Positions 1-12,779 of a stretch of 64,000 nucleotides of DNA are shown here, in pieces. The stretch comes from Homalodisca vitripennis. Lineage: Eukaryota > Arthropoda > Insecta > Hemiptera > Cicadellidae. Numbering within the stretch: position 1 is the stretch's first letter; each line of letters starts with the position of its first letter. The stretch covers positions 105,461,001-105,525,000 of the forward strand of contig NC_060207.1 of the NCBI RefSeq assembly GCF_021130785.1, read 5' to 3'. A program made the position numbers and the translations under genes. The notes beneath the pieces were generated by a model, which saw nothing but the letters and a program-made list of their open reading frames with translations, was not told where the DNA came from and did no database searches.

Positions 1-430
1 ACCGTAAGAACCTGTATATCCAGGTTAATTAGTAGTAAAAGAATAAGAAGCGCTAACCTTTTGAATATGGCAACCTATTTTCTCCTTCTAGCTTAGTATA
101 CGTTTTAATTGTTTTCTTTTGGATTTTAATACATTTTACCTTTAATCTTCCTTGAAAAATTATTCTAAATTAAGGTTATTTGCTTTTATATTTAATATTG
201 CAACAAAATAAATAAATCAGATTTGTAATTATAGATATTAATTTATATTATGTTCCAGACATCTGCACTTTAGATTGTTTTTAGTAATGTTAGGTTCAAT
301 TTTAATGCACAAGTAAACTGTATGCATTATATTAAAGTATATGATGCCACATATGACAAAGACATTCTAAGTAATTTCCCTTGTTGGAAAGGCTTCAACT
401 ATGGTTAGATAGCTTCATCTCCCTAATAAA
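1..430. other. AT-rich sequence without supported gene
   Basis: No coding signature, RNA gene or repeat structure was recognised here. The right edge borders the decayed LINE, whose exact 3' end is not sharply defined. Confidence 0.5.
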
Positions 431-1205
431 AACACACAAATAATATGTCTTTAAACTGATCCTGTTGTCGTATAGTTGTAATTTTTTTTGTAAGAGAGGG
501 CCAGGTTTCCTAGGCCTGGTAGTTGCCTCTCAGCCATCCGGCTTATTGTGCACCCTCTCCCAGGTTTAACCCCTCTTCCGTATGCATAAGAACACCTAGG
601 GATCTTGAGCGTTTGCTCTGTAATGCCGGACATTCAAATATGACGTGCTTGGTTGTTTCGTCAGCCTCGACACATTTCCTGATTGCACAGTGTTTCCTGG
701 ACTGGAATACCTATTCTGTTTAGGTGACTTCGGAATATCCAATGACCTGTAATAAAACCAGTCACCTTTCGGATCTCCGTTCTACTCATTCTAAGGGCAT
801 CTGCTGCAATGTTCCTTGATGGTCCCTTGAGCATCCGCTTTGCTTGTACATTCCCCTCGGTATTTCTCCAATGTTGTAGGTGTCATCCACTTGGTAACTG
901 ATCTACGTGCTAAGTTATATGAGACCCCACACGTTGGTTCAGGACCGGTAAGAAGACAGTTGGCTCCCAAGTTAGCGCAACTGTCTGCCCCTTCATTTCC
1001 TGTGATTCCTCTATGTCCAGGCACCCAAGTTAGAATAACTTTATTGGTTTTCGCCAGCGATTTCATGACCTTATGGCATTCCCAGACTGTCTTCGAATTA
1101 CAGTCATGGTTGACCAAGGCCTGCAGAGCAGCCCTGCTGTCCGAGTTAATGTAGATGGTTTTGCCTTTGTAGTCCCTTCCCCCATTAACTCTTGCAAGGG
1201 CTATT
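431..1205 (-). pseudogene. Decayed LINE 3' end (RNase H domain and C-terminal tail)
   Basis: Read on the minus strand, this is the C-terminal part of the polyprotein of a Jockey/I/R1-type non-LTR retrotransposon. It starts inside the RNase H domain, which in these elements degrades the RNA strand of the RNA:DNA hybrid. Two RNase H blocks are visible: 'IYINSDSRAALQAL' (about 1150-1110) and 'VILTWVPGHRGITGNEGADS' (about 1035-980). They carry conserved acidic residues and the histidine of the fold. After a stop and frame change near 790 the usual tail continues: 'VTGFITGHW', then a degraded Cys-rich piece near 700-640. The tail is frameshifted at least twice, and reverse transcriptase and endonuclease are absent, so the copy is 5'-truncated and dead. 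The family assignment (Jockey versus I or R1) is an inference; the LINE RNase H identification is firm. Confidence 0.82.
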
Positions 1206-2239
1206 AATTATAGTTGTATCCTTTAAATAATGACTCACTTGCATGTTTAATCAATACGTATAGACTGAAATTTGCTAAGAGAAAAAGTTTGTCCTAGGTA
1301 AACACTGTTGGATTCAATTGATGAAAATAATATATGGTGTCAGAATCATTTTACAATTCTGATTCATAATATTTAGTGTTTTTTCTGTTCTTTTGCAAAA
1401 TGTATACTATTACTAAGTATTGAACTGTGTAAACTGTAAACCAACTAATGATTTCATTAGTTTTAAAGTGCATGAATTATCACCCAAATTTACATAAACT
1501 GTTGGAAATTGTTGTTTCAGAACTTATACGACTAAGTTATAAACCTTATATAAGTAGGAATAAGGCTTGTAGGAATAATATCAAAGTTATAAAGTACCTG
1601 TTAAATTGCTCTTCAACTAAATTGCGTAATATTTTTAAAAATTTCACCAGTTTAACGGTAATTTGAGGCAACTCGTGGTTACTACAATTCTGTTCACTTC
1701 ATACTTCTTGAGTATTTTGTTAGAGAGACTGTAAAAGATTCACTTTAAAAGTAACAATCCTTAAATGTTAGGTCTGGGTTTACCCGAACTCAGTAAATTA
1801 ACTGAGGCCTTTACAAGGTCCAATTTGCTCTTGATTAATCTCAGATGCTGACTCTTGTGATTTGTAATTCACCAATTTATATTTGAACACTCTAAATCCT
1901 ATGACTGGACATGAATATTCATAGAACTCATTGTTGCCCATTTAAAATTAAGTTTCATCATAATACATTGTCTACAGATGCAATCTTTGTCAAGATATCT
2001 TGCTACATGATACATTCACATTTTGTCCGTAAATGTAGGTTTCATAGTGTTAAAATAATAAAAGTTCCGGTGAGCTTGAATAATACAACGCAAGTGTGCA
2101 CTGAAATAAATCTTATCACCAATTTTTAACATTGGTTTTTCAATCTATTTTTTTACTCTATGAATAAATATCTCACATATTAAAATCTCATACGGTAGAA
2201 CTCTGTTTGTTTACAAATTTATTTATTATACAATGTTTT
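1206..2239. other. AT-rich sequence without supported gene
   Basis: Short open frames at 1448-1666 and 1911-2129 have AT-rich, low-complexity composition and no recognisable motif. I treat them as chance. Nothing else is seen. Confidence 0.5.
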
Positions 2240-2445
2240 CGTTATCATCACGGTTACCCATAAGATGAATATATTCGTTAACGGTCATCAACATCCCATG
2301 TACTGGCATGCACGTCAATGAACCCAATATAAATTAGCTTTATGCAGACTTTCAAGTCTATAGGTCAGTTCGGACAGAGAGACAGAAATGCATTTTTTTT
2401 TATCTCCTCGAATTACAGCCTTATCTAACACTCAGCCAATAATGG
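2240..2445 (+). repeat. Interspersed repeat, 'TCAGCCAA' family, copy 1 (diverged)
   Basis: This copy shares a block order with the copy at 12.78-12.99 kb: 'TCATCACGGTTACCCATAAG', then a degraded 'CGTTAACGGTCATCAAC', then a 'CATGTACTGGCATGCAC' segment, then 'TCTATAGGTCAGTTCGG' and 'ACAGAGAGACAGAAATG'. No coding capacity is visible. It is probably a non-autonomous or fragmentary transposable element. Confidence 0.6.
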
Positions 2446-4543
2446 ATAGCAAAATACAGGAAACTGAAGAATTGAGGTAGTAATGATCAAAGTGAGGTCT
2501 ATGAGAACTATTGAAAACAGAATGGAAATTAGAATACCATAATTCCTTTTACTCTGAAAATTAGTCAAGAAAATATACTTATTTCAAAATGTATGTACAT
2601 CATTCAGAACAATATACATGATCAATGAATACCAAAAGCACTCGAAAGTTGTTACATAATGGCTTTGAATAAATAAAGCAATCAATTAATAAAATAGAAT
2701 ATAAAATAAGCCAATTAAAAGTATTATGTATAGAATAATATTTGAATAGTATTTGATAGTTTTGTTAAACAGCAATATTCCAAAAGTTTTCTTAAAAATT
2801 GCAATTGGATGAATGTTTGTAATGTGGGTGCAGTCACGTTTCAATAACTGACGTCTACGGAAGCTTTACTATTTGTGCATACAGTGTAAATCAACTGAAG
2901 GTTTCAGCCAATAGAATATTATTTCCAGATTCTCCAATATAATCGTTCATCATGGTTGTAACTTGATGGATGATCTTGCTTTGAGTATAAAGCATTGTGT
3001 GCTGTTTTAACATGATGGAGTTATTATCCACCAGTATTTGACGAGACATGTAAGGACAGCATTAGATTGGGCGGGGTAGTAAAGTCACCTCTCAGTTCCA
3101 ATGAATTGACAACTCTTGATCCCACTAATATTGTTGGGACAATAAAGTCACTGATATAAACTACACGAATTGGAAGAAATGTTAACTTGTTCAGTCGGTG
3201 TCATAAAGCAACAGCTGTTATATAAGAATACAATATGCTTCATGTGGTAAGATATACAACGGTAAACCGTCTCAGAAAATGTAATAAAGTCCTGGAAGCA
3301 GTACGGACGGATTTTAAAATCTGCCGCCTATGTGCTAACACGTCGTCGCTGCCCGCCCCTCCCCACCCACCACAACTGATGACTACCGTCTCGCGAGTCT
3401 ACCTCATTTTATAATATAATAATCTATAAAATTACATGTATTCAAGCAAAATTCTGTTGCCGCATGTCGTTATGATTAAGCGTTATATAATTGTACGTTA
3501 CAATAATTGTAAGTCATAAAAAGGTAATAATAGAAAGTTTAAATGCATTCAAAATTTTAGCAAAGATTTATTATGTCTTTACCAGCCTACCAGTCTTCTG
3601 CCAGCTCTTTATCAGTCTATGCAATTAAAGCAGACAGGGGTTGCACGGCGTTTTGTCCTTATGTCTAGACTAGCAACTGCATTTAACACTTGAAAAGTCC
3701 CACCACGTCTAACAGTCATCCCCGCACTACACTAGACCTGTGAATGTCAAGTTTAGCTCTAAAACAGCGTCCTCTTAATGCAGCGTCTGAAATCTAACAC
3801 TGCTACAGACTTGACTCCTGGAGTCGGTATTCGTATTCGCCAGAAAAGATAAAAAAAAGAAAGAAAAGCTGGTTACAAAGAAACTCACAATGAACTCTTT
3901 AAGCCGTTTCAACATCAGACACACCCCAGACTGTAAATAATAGTGTAATATAGTTTGAAGAGGTACTCACATTGTCTTATCAGGTGCACAATTGAGTGTG
4001 CACAAATCTTTCAGACCCGAGCTCTAAGCACGGTGGAGTTTCCATTTCACCTTCCTCGATATTCACAATGATTCAACCCTTCCCACCGTAACTACCTTAT
4101 GTGTGGACTAGATCTATACATCTACACTTGTACCCAATATCTCGACATTTGTGGTTGGTGATGTGCCGCTCCTGGACATCCAGAGGATTGCCCAGATTTA
4201 GGTGATGCATCGGTTTTGTGTACCTAGTCAAGATTGAACTGGAAGTTACAAATTAGCCAGAAGTGAACCCTCCTGGGGATCATTCAATGTCCTACACTAT
4301 AAGGAATTAACGAGAGATCGTTGCGCAGATTCTAATATTTGTATGGCAATCACATAATTTTTATAAGGGATTGCAAGGGTAGTAGAGATACTATTTTGAT
4401 GACGTTGAATGAATATATTAATCTGTGACAATTTTATCAAATCTGCACTGAGTGTTGAGTCGAATCACCTTTTATCAGTGACGAAACAATATAGTGTACT
4501 GGCCAGCAGATGGATGATTATAAAAGCGTAGCGAAAGCCTATT
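2446..4543. other. Non-coding sequence; slightly GC-richer patch 3590-4330
   Basis: No supported gene. The patch at 3590-4330 is less AT-rich than its surroundings. On the minus strand it contains a donor-like 'AATGTGAGTACC' near 3975, which could end an untranslated first exon, but no promoter or coding start supports this. Confidence 0.4.
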
Positions 4544-4547
4544 TTAA

Positions 4548-5184
4548 CCCTTCCCACGCGGCAAACGGATATATCCGTTAGGCCTAATTTTGACCGAAAC
4601 GCGGTAAACTGATATATCCTTCAAAATCTATTTTGTGTTATTTAATAAATTTGTAGTTGCCGTGGAATCCGCTAGAGTTCAAGGGAGTGTTGAATACTTG
4701 TTCCGAAAAGAAGATGTTACAGTTTGAACCTCATTGGCGCGTCGCAGTGGTAGGAGGGCGTGGCTTTGTCCCTCGTGGCGTGATTTAGCCTCAGTCTTCG
4801 GCGAACCATTACGCGGTAAACGGATATATCCCGACACGGCATATTTTAGTGTTTAACGCTGTTTTGCTATATTTCCTTATTTACTGTTCGTGTTCCTGTT
4901 GTATTTAGCATTATATTAACTTTTTATTCTGTTATTACTTTATTTGTTGTATCGTTATAGGCCTATATTGTTCTATGCAATGGCGAATCCTGACGACTTT
5001 TTGTAAAATTTGAAAATTTGTTAAAAGATATAGGGCTCTGATTATTTTGTGATACTATATTATTTTTTATTCCTAATAGCCACCACTAACTAAAAAAATA
5101 GAGTCGGTAAAATGTAAAAGAAAATGTTAAAGTTAATTACGCGTTATGAGTCAAAATTGAAAGATAAATTCCGCGTGGGAAGTG
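4548..5184. mobile_element. piggyBac-like MITE (637 bp) with TTAA target duplications
   Basis: The element is bounded by TTAA on both sides (4544-4547 and 5185-5188), the hallmark target duplication of the piggyBac superfamily. Its ends are inverted repeats: 'CCCTTCCCACGCGG' at the left and the complement 'CCGCGTGGGAAGTG' at the right. Inside the left half, the 21-bp motif 'ACGCGGYAAACKGATATATC' plus C occurs three times as direct repeats, at 4556, 4599 and 4811. The first copy overlaps the terminal repeat, which suggests transposase-binding sites. A tiny open frame, MANPDDFL then stop (4980-5006), may be what is left of the transposase N terminus after an internal deletion. There is no transposase, so the copy is non-autonomous. 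The superfamily call rests on TTAA plus termini. Confidence 0.8.
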
Positions 5185-5188
5185 TTAA

Positions 5189-6302
5189 TTATAGCAACGA
5201 TACTACTAATATGCTCTATATTACAATATATTTTATAAGGTTCTTGGTAATATTTTCTTAGCTTTATTTCTTAGTTTACGCATATTCCATAATCTTCTGC
5301 TGTATGATTTGCCAACCACAAATTCTTCTACCCTGGGCCATAGCCCTTTAATCCCATGCGTAAATTTGACCCTGAGAAGTAAATCATTTTAGTAGCAGTT
5401 GTAAATTTCCACTGCAACATTTATGTGAAACTATCTTCCTAACAAAAAAAGTGATCCTGTTATACATTTTTTATTCGAACTGCAATATTTAGAAAATTAT
5501 AATGGTATATGTTTTATTACATACTAATTATCCAACATATTAATTACGCAACATAAAATAGATGTGTATTTTGCATTTACTTTCTATAAAAGTTTTAAAA
5601 TAAGTTTGAGGTTAGTGCACAGAAAACACGTAAATTGTGTGTCAGCTGATTTTCCCGGTTTCCATTATTAGATGACGAAAAAATAACATTGTAGACCATT
5701 TTAATTATCAAAAGCAGCTGCTATTTGTGCAGTATGTTCAAAACAAAATTCTATACAGGAAAAGTTTTAAACACAACCTCCTAGTGTAAACTTATATAAG
5801 GTTTGTTTTACCGAAGTATAAGATAAAATAAGGAATAAATTTGTTTCCTTGTAGTTCATTTGTAAATTTTGCCGATTGTAAGTAATTCACCTTGAAAATT
5901 AATAAGGCTGTAATTTTAAAATAAAAAACTCATATAAAACCTGATAATAATGTTATGAATGTTATAGTTGTAAGTTTATATACAAAATGAAAAAGATATC
6001 CAATTGTTCTGAATCTAGAAAAAACGAAAATATTATAAACGACAAATATAGATTTACCCATATATTACATATAACTGTAGTTAAAAATATATTTCAAACA
6101 CACTTAAATCTAATGTTGAAACAGTGTTTCTTTCAAAAACTTAGAACCGAAACAGTGCATATGTTTGAAAAAAATTAATTTACTCATTATTACATAAAAT
6201 CTTTTGTATTACCAGATGTATGAATCATTGGCAATATTTGTAATACGATCTGTCATTTAAATCCGTTTGCACTGATTTGGGATAAGTCTAATTTTAAATA
6301 TG

Positions 6303-6306
<4 letters not shown>
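5189..6306. other. AT-rich sequence without supported gene
   Basis: No gene or structured repeat was recognised. The open frame at 5987-6178 is AT-driven and resembles nothing. Confidence 0.5.

Positions 6307-6356
<50 letters not shown>
6307..6356. repeat. (TA)n microsatellite
   Basis: A pure TA dinucleotide run of about 50 bp. Confidence 0.98.
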
Positions 6357-6358
<2 letters not shown>

Positions 6359-8639
6359 CTAACATTGTTTAGTTTTTTAGTAAAAGGTATACTTTTTAAA
6401 TGTTACAACGGGGTTCCAGATTTTTTTTATAACCAATACAAATATTGACAACACCAAAAAGTAGTGGACGCATATTAATTATATCGTAAAAATGACATAT
6501 CTTCCATAATTGCATTATTAAAAATATGGGGGTAAGTGCATTGTTCTTACTAGGCTGCAATTAAAATGGCCGGCAAGAACAGCCAGCAACTAATAAAGAA
6601 GTTTGTGATACTAGAAGTACAATACTAATACATGGATGTATATAAAAAACTCGCGCGTTTTGCAATATAACTAATTATATTTCACGTAAACATTTTGGCA
6701 TAGACTACTATATATGATTCTATCTTATCTGTTGATATAGTGCAAAGTTCATTTTAATAAAAACACTAATAAAATGTTTATACAAACAGTATTAAGAGTT
6801 GAATACATGATACTTAAATTTAGAAGATCATAAATTACATAAAAGACCTGCGGGCCTTGTGTTTTATAACCAGTTTAACAAGTGTATACTTAATTACGAA
6901 AAGTTCACAACGAACAAAATCGTAACAAATAATAAATAATGACACACGATGACGCTAATCGCTAAAGAGCTGCTGTGAAAGTTAACATCGCAGTATTGGA
7001 CTGGAGTTCAAGCACTTCCACTAATCAACTTCCTCAGTTCTGCAAACTCGATATATCTCTTGATACTGTAGGCTACTTTGTCTCCGCCCACATTATTTTA
7101 AAAGGTCTTTCAGGAATTGAAATAAGTATTTAGTTCTATTAGTATACATTTTACTGTAATAATAAAGTATTTCATTTACGTACAGTTTTGTAACGAGTAG
7201 CCTACTCACATGTGTATTAATAATCATTCAGTGTCACATAATTGCTTTGTTACTTTGTAAAACTATGAATGAAAACGTAATAATGGTAAAAGATAATAAT
7301 AATTTTCTGTCAAAAGTCAGCAAATAACTTCGCTAGGAGAAGTAAATTAAGTTCTCTTTTTTATTATTTTAATAAAGGTTGACAATGAGAAGAAAATATC
7401 TTTCTGTAATTACACCGAAAATGGTTTCCCTATTCTTGAATATTCATTGGCTGCATTCATAATCATGCTGTGATTGTTATACCATTGATATTGCGGTTAA
7501 TTACTTAAGACTATTTTTTTTGTTTAATCATATTAAAGGCATTGGGGTGACCGAAATAAAAATATGAAGAACAGGTTTTTGTTTTGTTTGAAATAAACTG
7601 TATTACGTTTCTACCTTTTAACATTGTAATCAAATCGTACATCGGTCTAAGTCACAGTTTGAGCCTTGCTCTTTCACACGATAAAAATAATCACCTTAGC
7701 CTTGCCGGAAGTAATGTGTTGAATGGGTTAGTTATAAACGGTTTCTTAACGTTTAATGCCCAAGTAAAACTTCGCCAACTATTACATTTGTAATAACGGC
7801 TAACTTGCACTTAGAGCAAAGTTACTAACTACGCTTCTCCTAGATAAATCAAGCTACCAAGTGTAGTGCTTTCAAAGTTTGCTAGCTGAGACTAATGTTT
7901 TGGCTTGTATTACCTCACACTATGACTTAGTCCTTAATTCCTTAGGTCTCACAAAGTGTAAATTGGTTGTAGTAATCATTGTTTTAACATTAAATCGTTA
8001 TGTATCATCCACCTCAACGCCAATCCATCGTTCCCTGCTACGACTTCAGCAATCAACTTCAGTTTCAAGCAAAGTTGAGTTTACACCACTGTAAATCTTC
8101 TTCATACGAATCTTTATTTGTAATATATGTAAAGTATTTTTGTTTGGTTTGGTTGACCTTATGCTTTAAGGATTTTTGACACCTAGTACAGGGGTTATAT
8201 TTTCAACTTCGAAACAAACTTTTGTATTTTGCAACAAACAAATTAAAATAAATTATTTACTCGGTATTGATTAATTTACGTGCTCGGTATCATATCTAAT
8301 ATCTACGTTTTCCAGTTGTCACGCGTCAAATAATTTCTTACAAATTTAGTTCTTGAAATATTTTTTTCCTCACTGTGTAGAGCAATTTCATTCAACAGAT
8401 ATTTGCCAGTTTCGGTTTTGGCACTCTGTTCTTGACTTGTTCACTTGATAGCTCTTTGCATCAAAGCAGGGATATTTGAAAAATGTAATTGTGTATAAAC
8501 AATGTTTTGGCGTGACATGAACGGGAAGGCTAAAATACGGCCAAAGAAAGTCTATGTGTAGACGTAGATAGTTAGCACAGATACTATCTAAACGTTTAGC
8601 TTTATTACTATCTAAACGTATGCTCTTTTTCCAATAACG
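6357..8639. other. AT-rich sequence without supported gene
   Basis: A 20-codon frame at 6566-6628 begins with MAGKNSQQLIKKF in a good start context but has no partner exon. Longer frames at 7584-7793 and 7879-8094 show no domain. Nothing else is supported. Confidence 0.45.
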
Positions 8640-9067
8640 AAAAACTGTTAATTCTTTTTTTCGTGCTCGAGATAGTAGAGTAACAGTAAATAGTAAAACG
8701 TTCTGTTATTAATTCATGATTTGGCCGAGCACAAGTAATATCATGAAGGCGATTGCACATAATTTACTCTAAGAAAAATTGTAGAATGATAAAAATATAA
8801 AACGTGAGGGTAGAATATTGATAGTCTAATATTGATAATTTTTTACAGCACTGTAAACAATATGTAAGAGAGATAACTAACTACTTAAGACAAATTGATA
8901 GTGTGAAACCCCACTCTCCATGTATGGGAAGTTTGACAACGCTCTCATTTATGATATAAAATTTACGCAGAGTACTGTACTAACTAAATTACTTTGTGAA
9001 ATATTAAGCTAAAGTATTACAGTTTTATTTGTGTAAAGGAAGGCCATGTGATTATACGTTATTACCT
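8640..9067. repeat. ~425-bp interspersed repeat, copy A
   Basis: This is a near-identical copy of 11,511-11,933, from 'AAAAACTGTTAATT' to 'TATACGTTATTACCT'. It differs by scattered substitutions and short indels (for example a longer 'GAGATAACTAACTACTTAAG'). No open frame spans it and no terminal inverted repeat is evident. An internal inverted pair GTGCTCG / CGAGCAC, about 65 bp apart near the left end, could form a hairpin. Its class is unknown. Confidence 0.85.
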
Positions 9068-11484
9068 GTATTCATGAACACGAGCTGTTTCAATTTAATA
9101 TCACTTCAATTTTATCTAGAGAATTTCATAAAGCAGGTGACCCGTAATTACGTTGGACCATTTTAAGTGATATTTGTAAATATATTTTAGTATATTTAAT
9201 ATTGTAATATTAATAGTGGGTTTAGTTGAAATTATATCCAATACAATACTCTACGTTCATTTATTTTACGTAAAAGTGGATGTAACACATTACCAACAAG
9301 TAACAAGAAGTTTTGAATAATGTAAGAGTAAATTAAGACACCCATGTCGCAGAAATCTTTTTGTGGGAGGAATCACTCCACCTCAGAAAATTGTGTTGTT
9401 TTTACATACCTTTTCAATTTTTTTTAAAGAAATCAAATTTAGAAATCTATTAATAAGTATAACCTACTACACCCATATACAAACAGAGACAAGAAAATCA
9501 TTTATATTTTATATATTATAAAAATGTGGTTTTATGTGTTCTACAAACACTATTACCTGTTTTATATACGTTGGTAAAACTATATGCTTAACTACGTATA
9601 TGTACATTAATATTGACATAAATACGTGATTTGGAAATCCCACTAACAGTTTTCAGGCATAAAAATAAAATATTTCCTACACGGTCAGCTCCAAATACAC
9701 CGTTTTAGTTTTTTTGAATATATACTAATATAAAGAAAATATTTTTTCATAGCATAGCCAAATATAACATTATTAGCCTCACTTGAATATTGAGGGTCAT
9801 GATAGTTTATTGCAGAGTGAGGTCATAACTTTTAATGCAGATTAATATAGTCTTCTAGAGCTGAAAGTGTGAACTTCATTTTGGAAACGGTGGCTTAACA
9901 TTCACTTCCAGAAATTAAAAAGGCTGACTATTTCATCATCTAAATACTAGATAATGAGGCTCTTGGAAGATAAGTATTGATAATTATTATAAAATTGTTT
10001 ACTTTCTCCAGTGATAACAATAAACAATAGTCAAATTCTTAAATTGAACTACTATTTGGTCTGTGAATGTTTTTTAATTAAGTGTTAATTTAAATTGAAT
10101 TATTTGGTAATTACAGTTGTTAAACCTTTGCCTTGTCTTGTATCCTTCGTATTTTATAATGGGGAATATTAACACACGTTATGATAATTAGAAATAAAGT
10201 TATATAGAAAAAAAAGGATTATTCAAATCAGTTATATATGGAAATGACATACATTATGTATTTGTTGAATGAATATAATGGAGGGTTTCTTCAATTATCT
10301 CAGTGACTGCTGCTGAGACGACATATTTCTATAGAGTGGTTGGAGCACTCCACCGGGCACTCGAGTGTGAACTGGATATGTTGTGTATTGTGTCTCACAA
10401 GTACTACGCTTTAAGTGTGTTTCACTTAAACAATATCAAGTTAAATGTTATACATGAAGTTTGGCGCTAAAAATCACGGGTTTTAATAAAAGATTAATGA
10501 AAATATTTGTATAATTTATTTCCAACTATATATATCATCTGAAAATATGTAGTATATCACTCCACAGCGTTTGGATGAGCATTAGCGAATAGTTTTACAT
10601 TAATAACCATAACAGCAGTGGGAAAATTTATTACAGAACAAATATATAAACAAATGCATTACACTTATACAACACTTTAACATGTGACTTTAACACTTTT
10701 AGCTTTACTACCCCAAAACACATACAAGGTAACATTTTGGTAAGTTGATATATAGACTGTTATTATTTAACCACCGCTATGAGATCAAACTTAATGAACG
10801 AAATGTTTATGTATCATTTGGCAACATTGCTAGAGAAAAGAATTTCAACTGTGCATGACATAATGTTACATGAAACTTCATTTTTACATAAACAAGAATG
10901 AGTTAAATGATGATGCATCCCCAACTCTTTTGCCTGACGAGGAATGTAAACATTTCTTTTCTCTACAATTGTTTGTGGTGTTATCTACCTCGACTAGAAA
11001 CCGAGCTATATGATCAAAATTGTTCCTCAGTAAGTTATGTTATGCGACAAGTGGTGTGGCGTATTGTAACTTGAAATTGTACTCTTTATATTTCAGATAT
11101 ATGTGTTAGGCTTATTTTATGTCGTTACAGTAAAAACCAACTACAACTGGTAATTTTATGGATATAGCCCTGCTCAATTTGACTAAATAAAAGAAATTAA
11201 ATATGCCTTAATATGATGGATGCGATAGCTAGTTAAGCGTTATCGTTTGAGTATTTATTAACTCGAGACGGTTTCTTAAGATGATATCGTTGTCTGCCCG
11301 TATGTCTATTGCAGCGATAACTTTTGATACAAAGGTCCTAGAGTTGAAAGTAGGTGGTACATAATATCTTTTATGGGACAAAGAACTATATTGATTTTGG
11401 GTCAAAAGTTAAAATTAAAGGTAATAATAAAATTATAACATTTTTATATTGCTCTGGGTAACAAAAATAATAATAAAAATACCT
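9068..11484. other. AT-rich sequence without supported gene
   Basis: Nothing recognisable was found between the two copies of the ~425-bp repeat. Confidence 0.5.
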
Positions 11485-11508
11485 CTAAATAAACATATAT
11501 GTAAAATA
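11485..11508 (+). repeat. 24-bp direct repeat flanking copy B (left)
   Basis: The 24-bp tract, starting CTAAATAAACAT and ending GTAAAATA, recurs at 11,932-11,955 with one mismatch (A/G at position 13). The pair brackets copy B of the ~425-bp repeat and is absent around copy A. Confidence 0.85.
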
Positions 11509-11510
11509 CT

Positions 11511-11933
11511 AAAAACTGTTAATTATTTTTTTCGTGCTCGAGATAGTAAAGTAACAGTAAATATGTAACACGTTCTGTTATTAATTCATTATTTGGCCGA
11601 GCACAAGCAATATTATGAAGGCGATTGCACATAGTTTACTCTAAGGAAAATTGTAGAATGATAAAATATAAAACGTGAGTGTGGAATATTAAAGTCTAAT
11701 ATTGGTAACTTCTTACAGCACTGTAAACAATACGTTAGAAATATAACTACCTAAGACAAATTAATAGTGCGAAACCCCACTCTCCATGTATGGGAAGTTT
11801 GATAACGCTCTCATTTATGATATAAAATTTACGCAGAATACTGTACTAACTAAATTACTTTGTGAAATATTAAACTAAAGTATTACAGTTTTATTTGTGT
11901 AAAGGAAGGTCGTGTGATTATACGTTATTACCT
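11511..11933. repeat. ~425-bp interspersed repeat, copy B, with flanking direct repeats
   Basis: This is the second copy of the element at 8640-9067, in the same orientation. It lies between 24-bp direct repeats (11,485-11,508 and 11,932-11,955), as expected for a target site duplication. The length is unusual for a DNA transposon and would fit a retroposed element. It could instead reflect a recombination or template-switch event. No open frame is present. Confidence 0.85.
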
Positions 11934-11955
11934 AAATAAACATGTATGTAAAATA
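11932..11955 (+). repeat. 24-bp direct repeat flanking copy B (right)
   Basis: The partner of 11,485-11,508, with one mismatch. It overlaps the last two bases of the element as drawn. Confidence 0.85.
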
Positions 11956-12394
11956 TTTTTATCATGTAACTAATATACGATCTTCAGTTAGCAGATGTTC
12001 ATGAGAAATTTGTTTTTATTTATTTTCTCAGGATTGTGAGGTGAGTAAAGTTATTTAATTTATGTATAATTTCAAAAAAGACTAATGGACCATGCTTAGT
12101 TGTACGAAATCAGCTTAGATGAATACCTCATTATAGTATGTTGACGGCTGGGCCTTGCAAACTAGAAGCAATTGGTCTGAATTTTCGTTAAAAGGGAGAC
12201 CCTGAGTTTCATTAGAGAGTTCTTAAGATGCAAGTCGGAATTTGAGGAAGCCGTCGTCTGTGATCCTGTCATTCCGTTTTAGCTGAACTCTGCATTAACA
12301 CACATACCTCTGTAACAGTATTTTAATGCATTGTTTATATGAAAAGGTGGGATTTAGTACTTACTACTTTATTTCACAATACTACAAGGTAGAA
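11956..12394. other. AT-rich sequence without supported gene
   Basis: Nothing recognised. Confidence 0.5.
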
Positions 12395-12510
12395 GTACGC
12401 CACATCACGTGTCGTAACATGTCGCTGACCTATCATGCAAAATGTAAAATCTACAGGTCATTATTTCATTCTGCAGACAAATAGACAGACAGACAATCGT
12501 ACAAAAAATA
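12395..12510 (+). repeat. Interspersed repeat, 'TCAGCCAA' family, fragment
   Basis: It contains 'GTACGCCACATCACGTGTCG', 'TCATGCAAAATGTAAAATC', 'TACAGGTCATTATTTC' and 'ACAGACAGACA'. The same order is seen at 37.97-38.26 kb (GTACGCCACACC ... ATAGACAGACAAGC) and in part at 28.8 kb. Confidence 0.55.
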
Positions 12511-12779
12511 TGAATGAATCCTCAATTATTCTTATAGGAATGAAGTTTCATGTAACATTTAAAGTCTACATATGATATCTTCTTCGACTTAAGTTGCAGA
12601 TAATACAATCACAGGTTTGTTCATCAAATTGAGTTTCTAATTAATGTTTAAATTATTAAAGTCTACACACCAAGTCACTATAAAAAGATATGTGTTAGGA
12701 TAGTTAGGCTATATATGACACATGTTTGAATGTCTTATGGGTGTCCTGAGTTTGTTTAAATTTTATTATTTTAATACTT

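Noticed and set aside
3960..4140. Minus-strand untranslated first exon ending at AATGTGAGTACC
   Set aside because: A lone donor consensus without promoter, coding start or partner exon is expected by chance in 64 kb.
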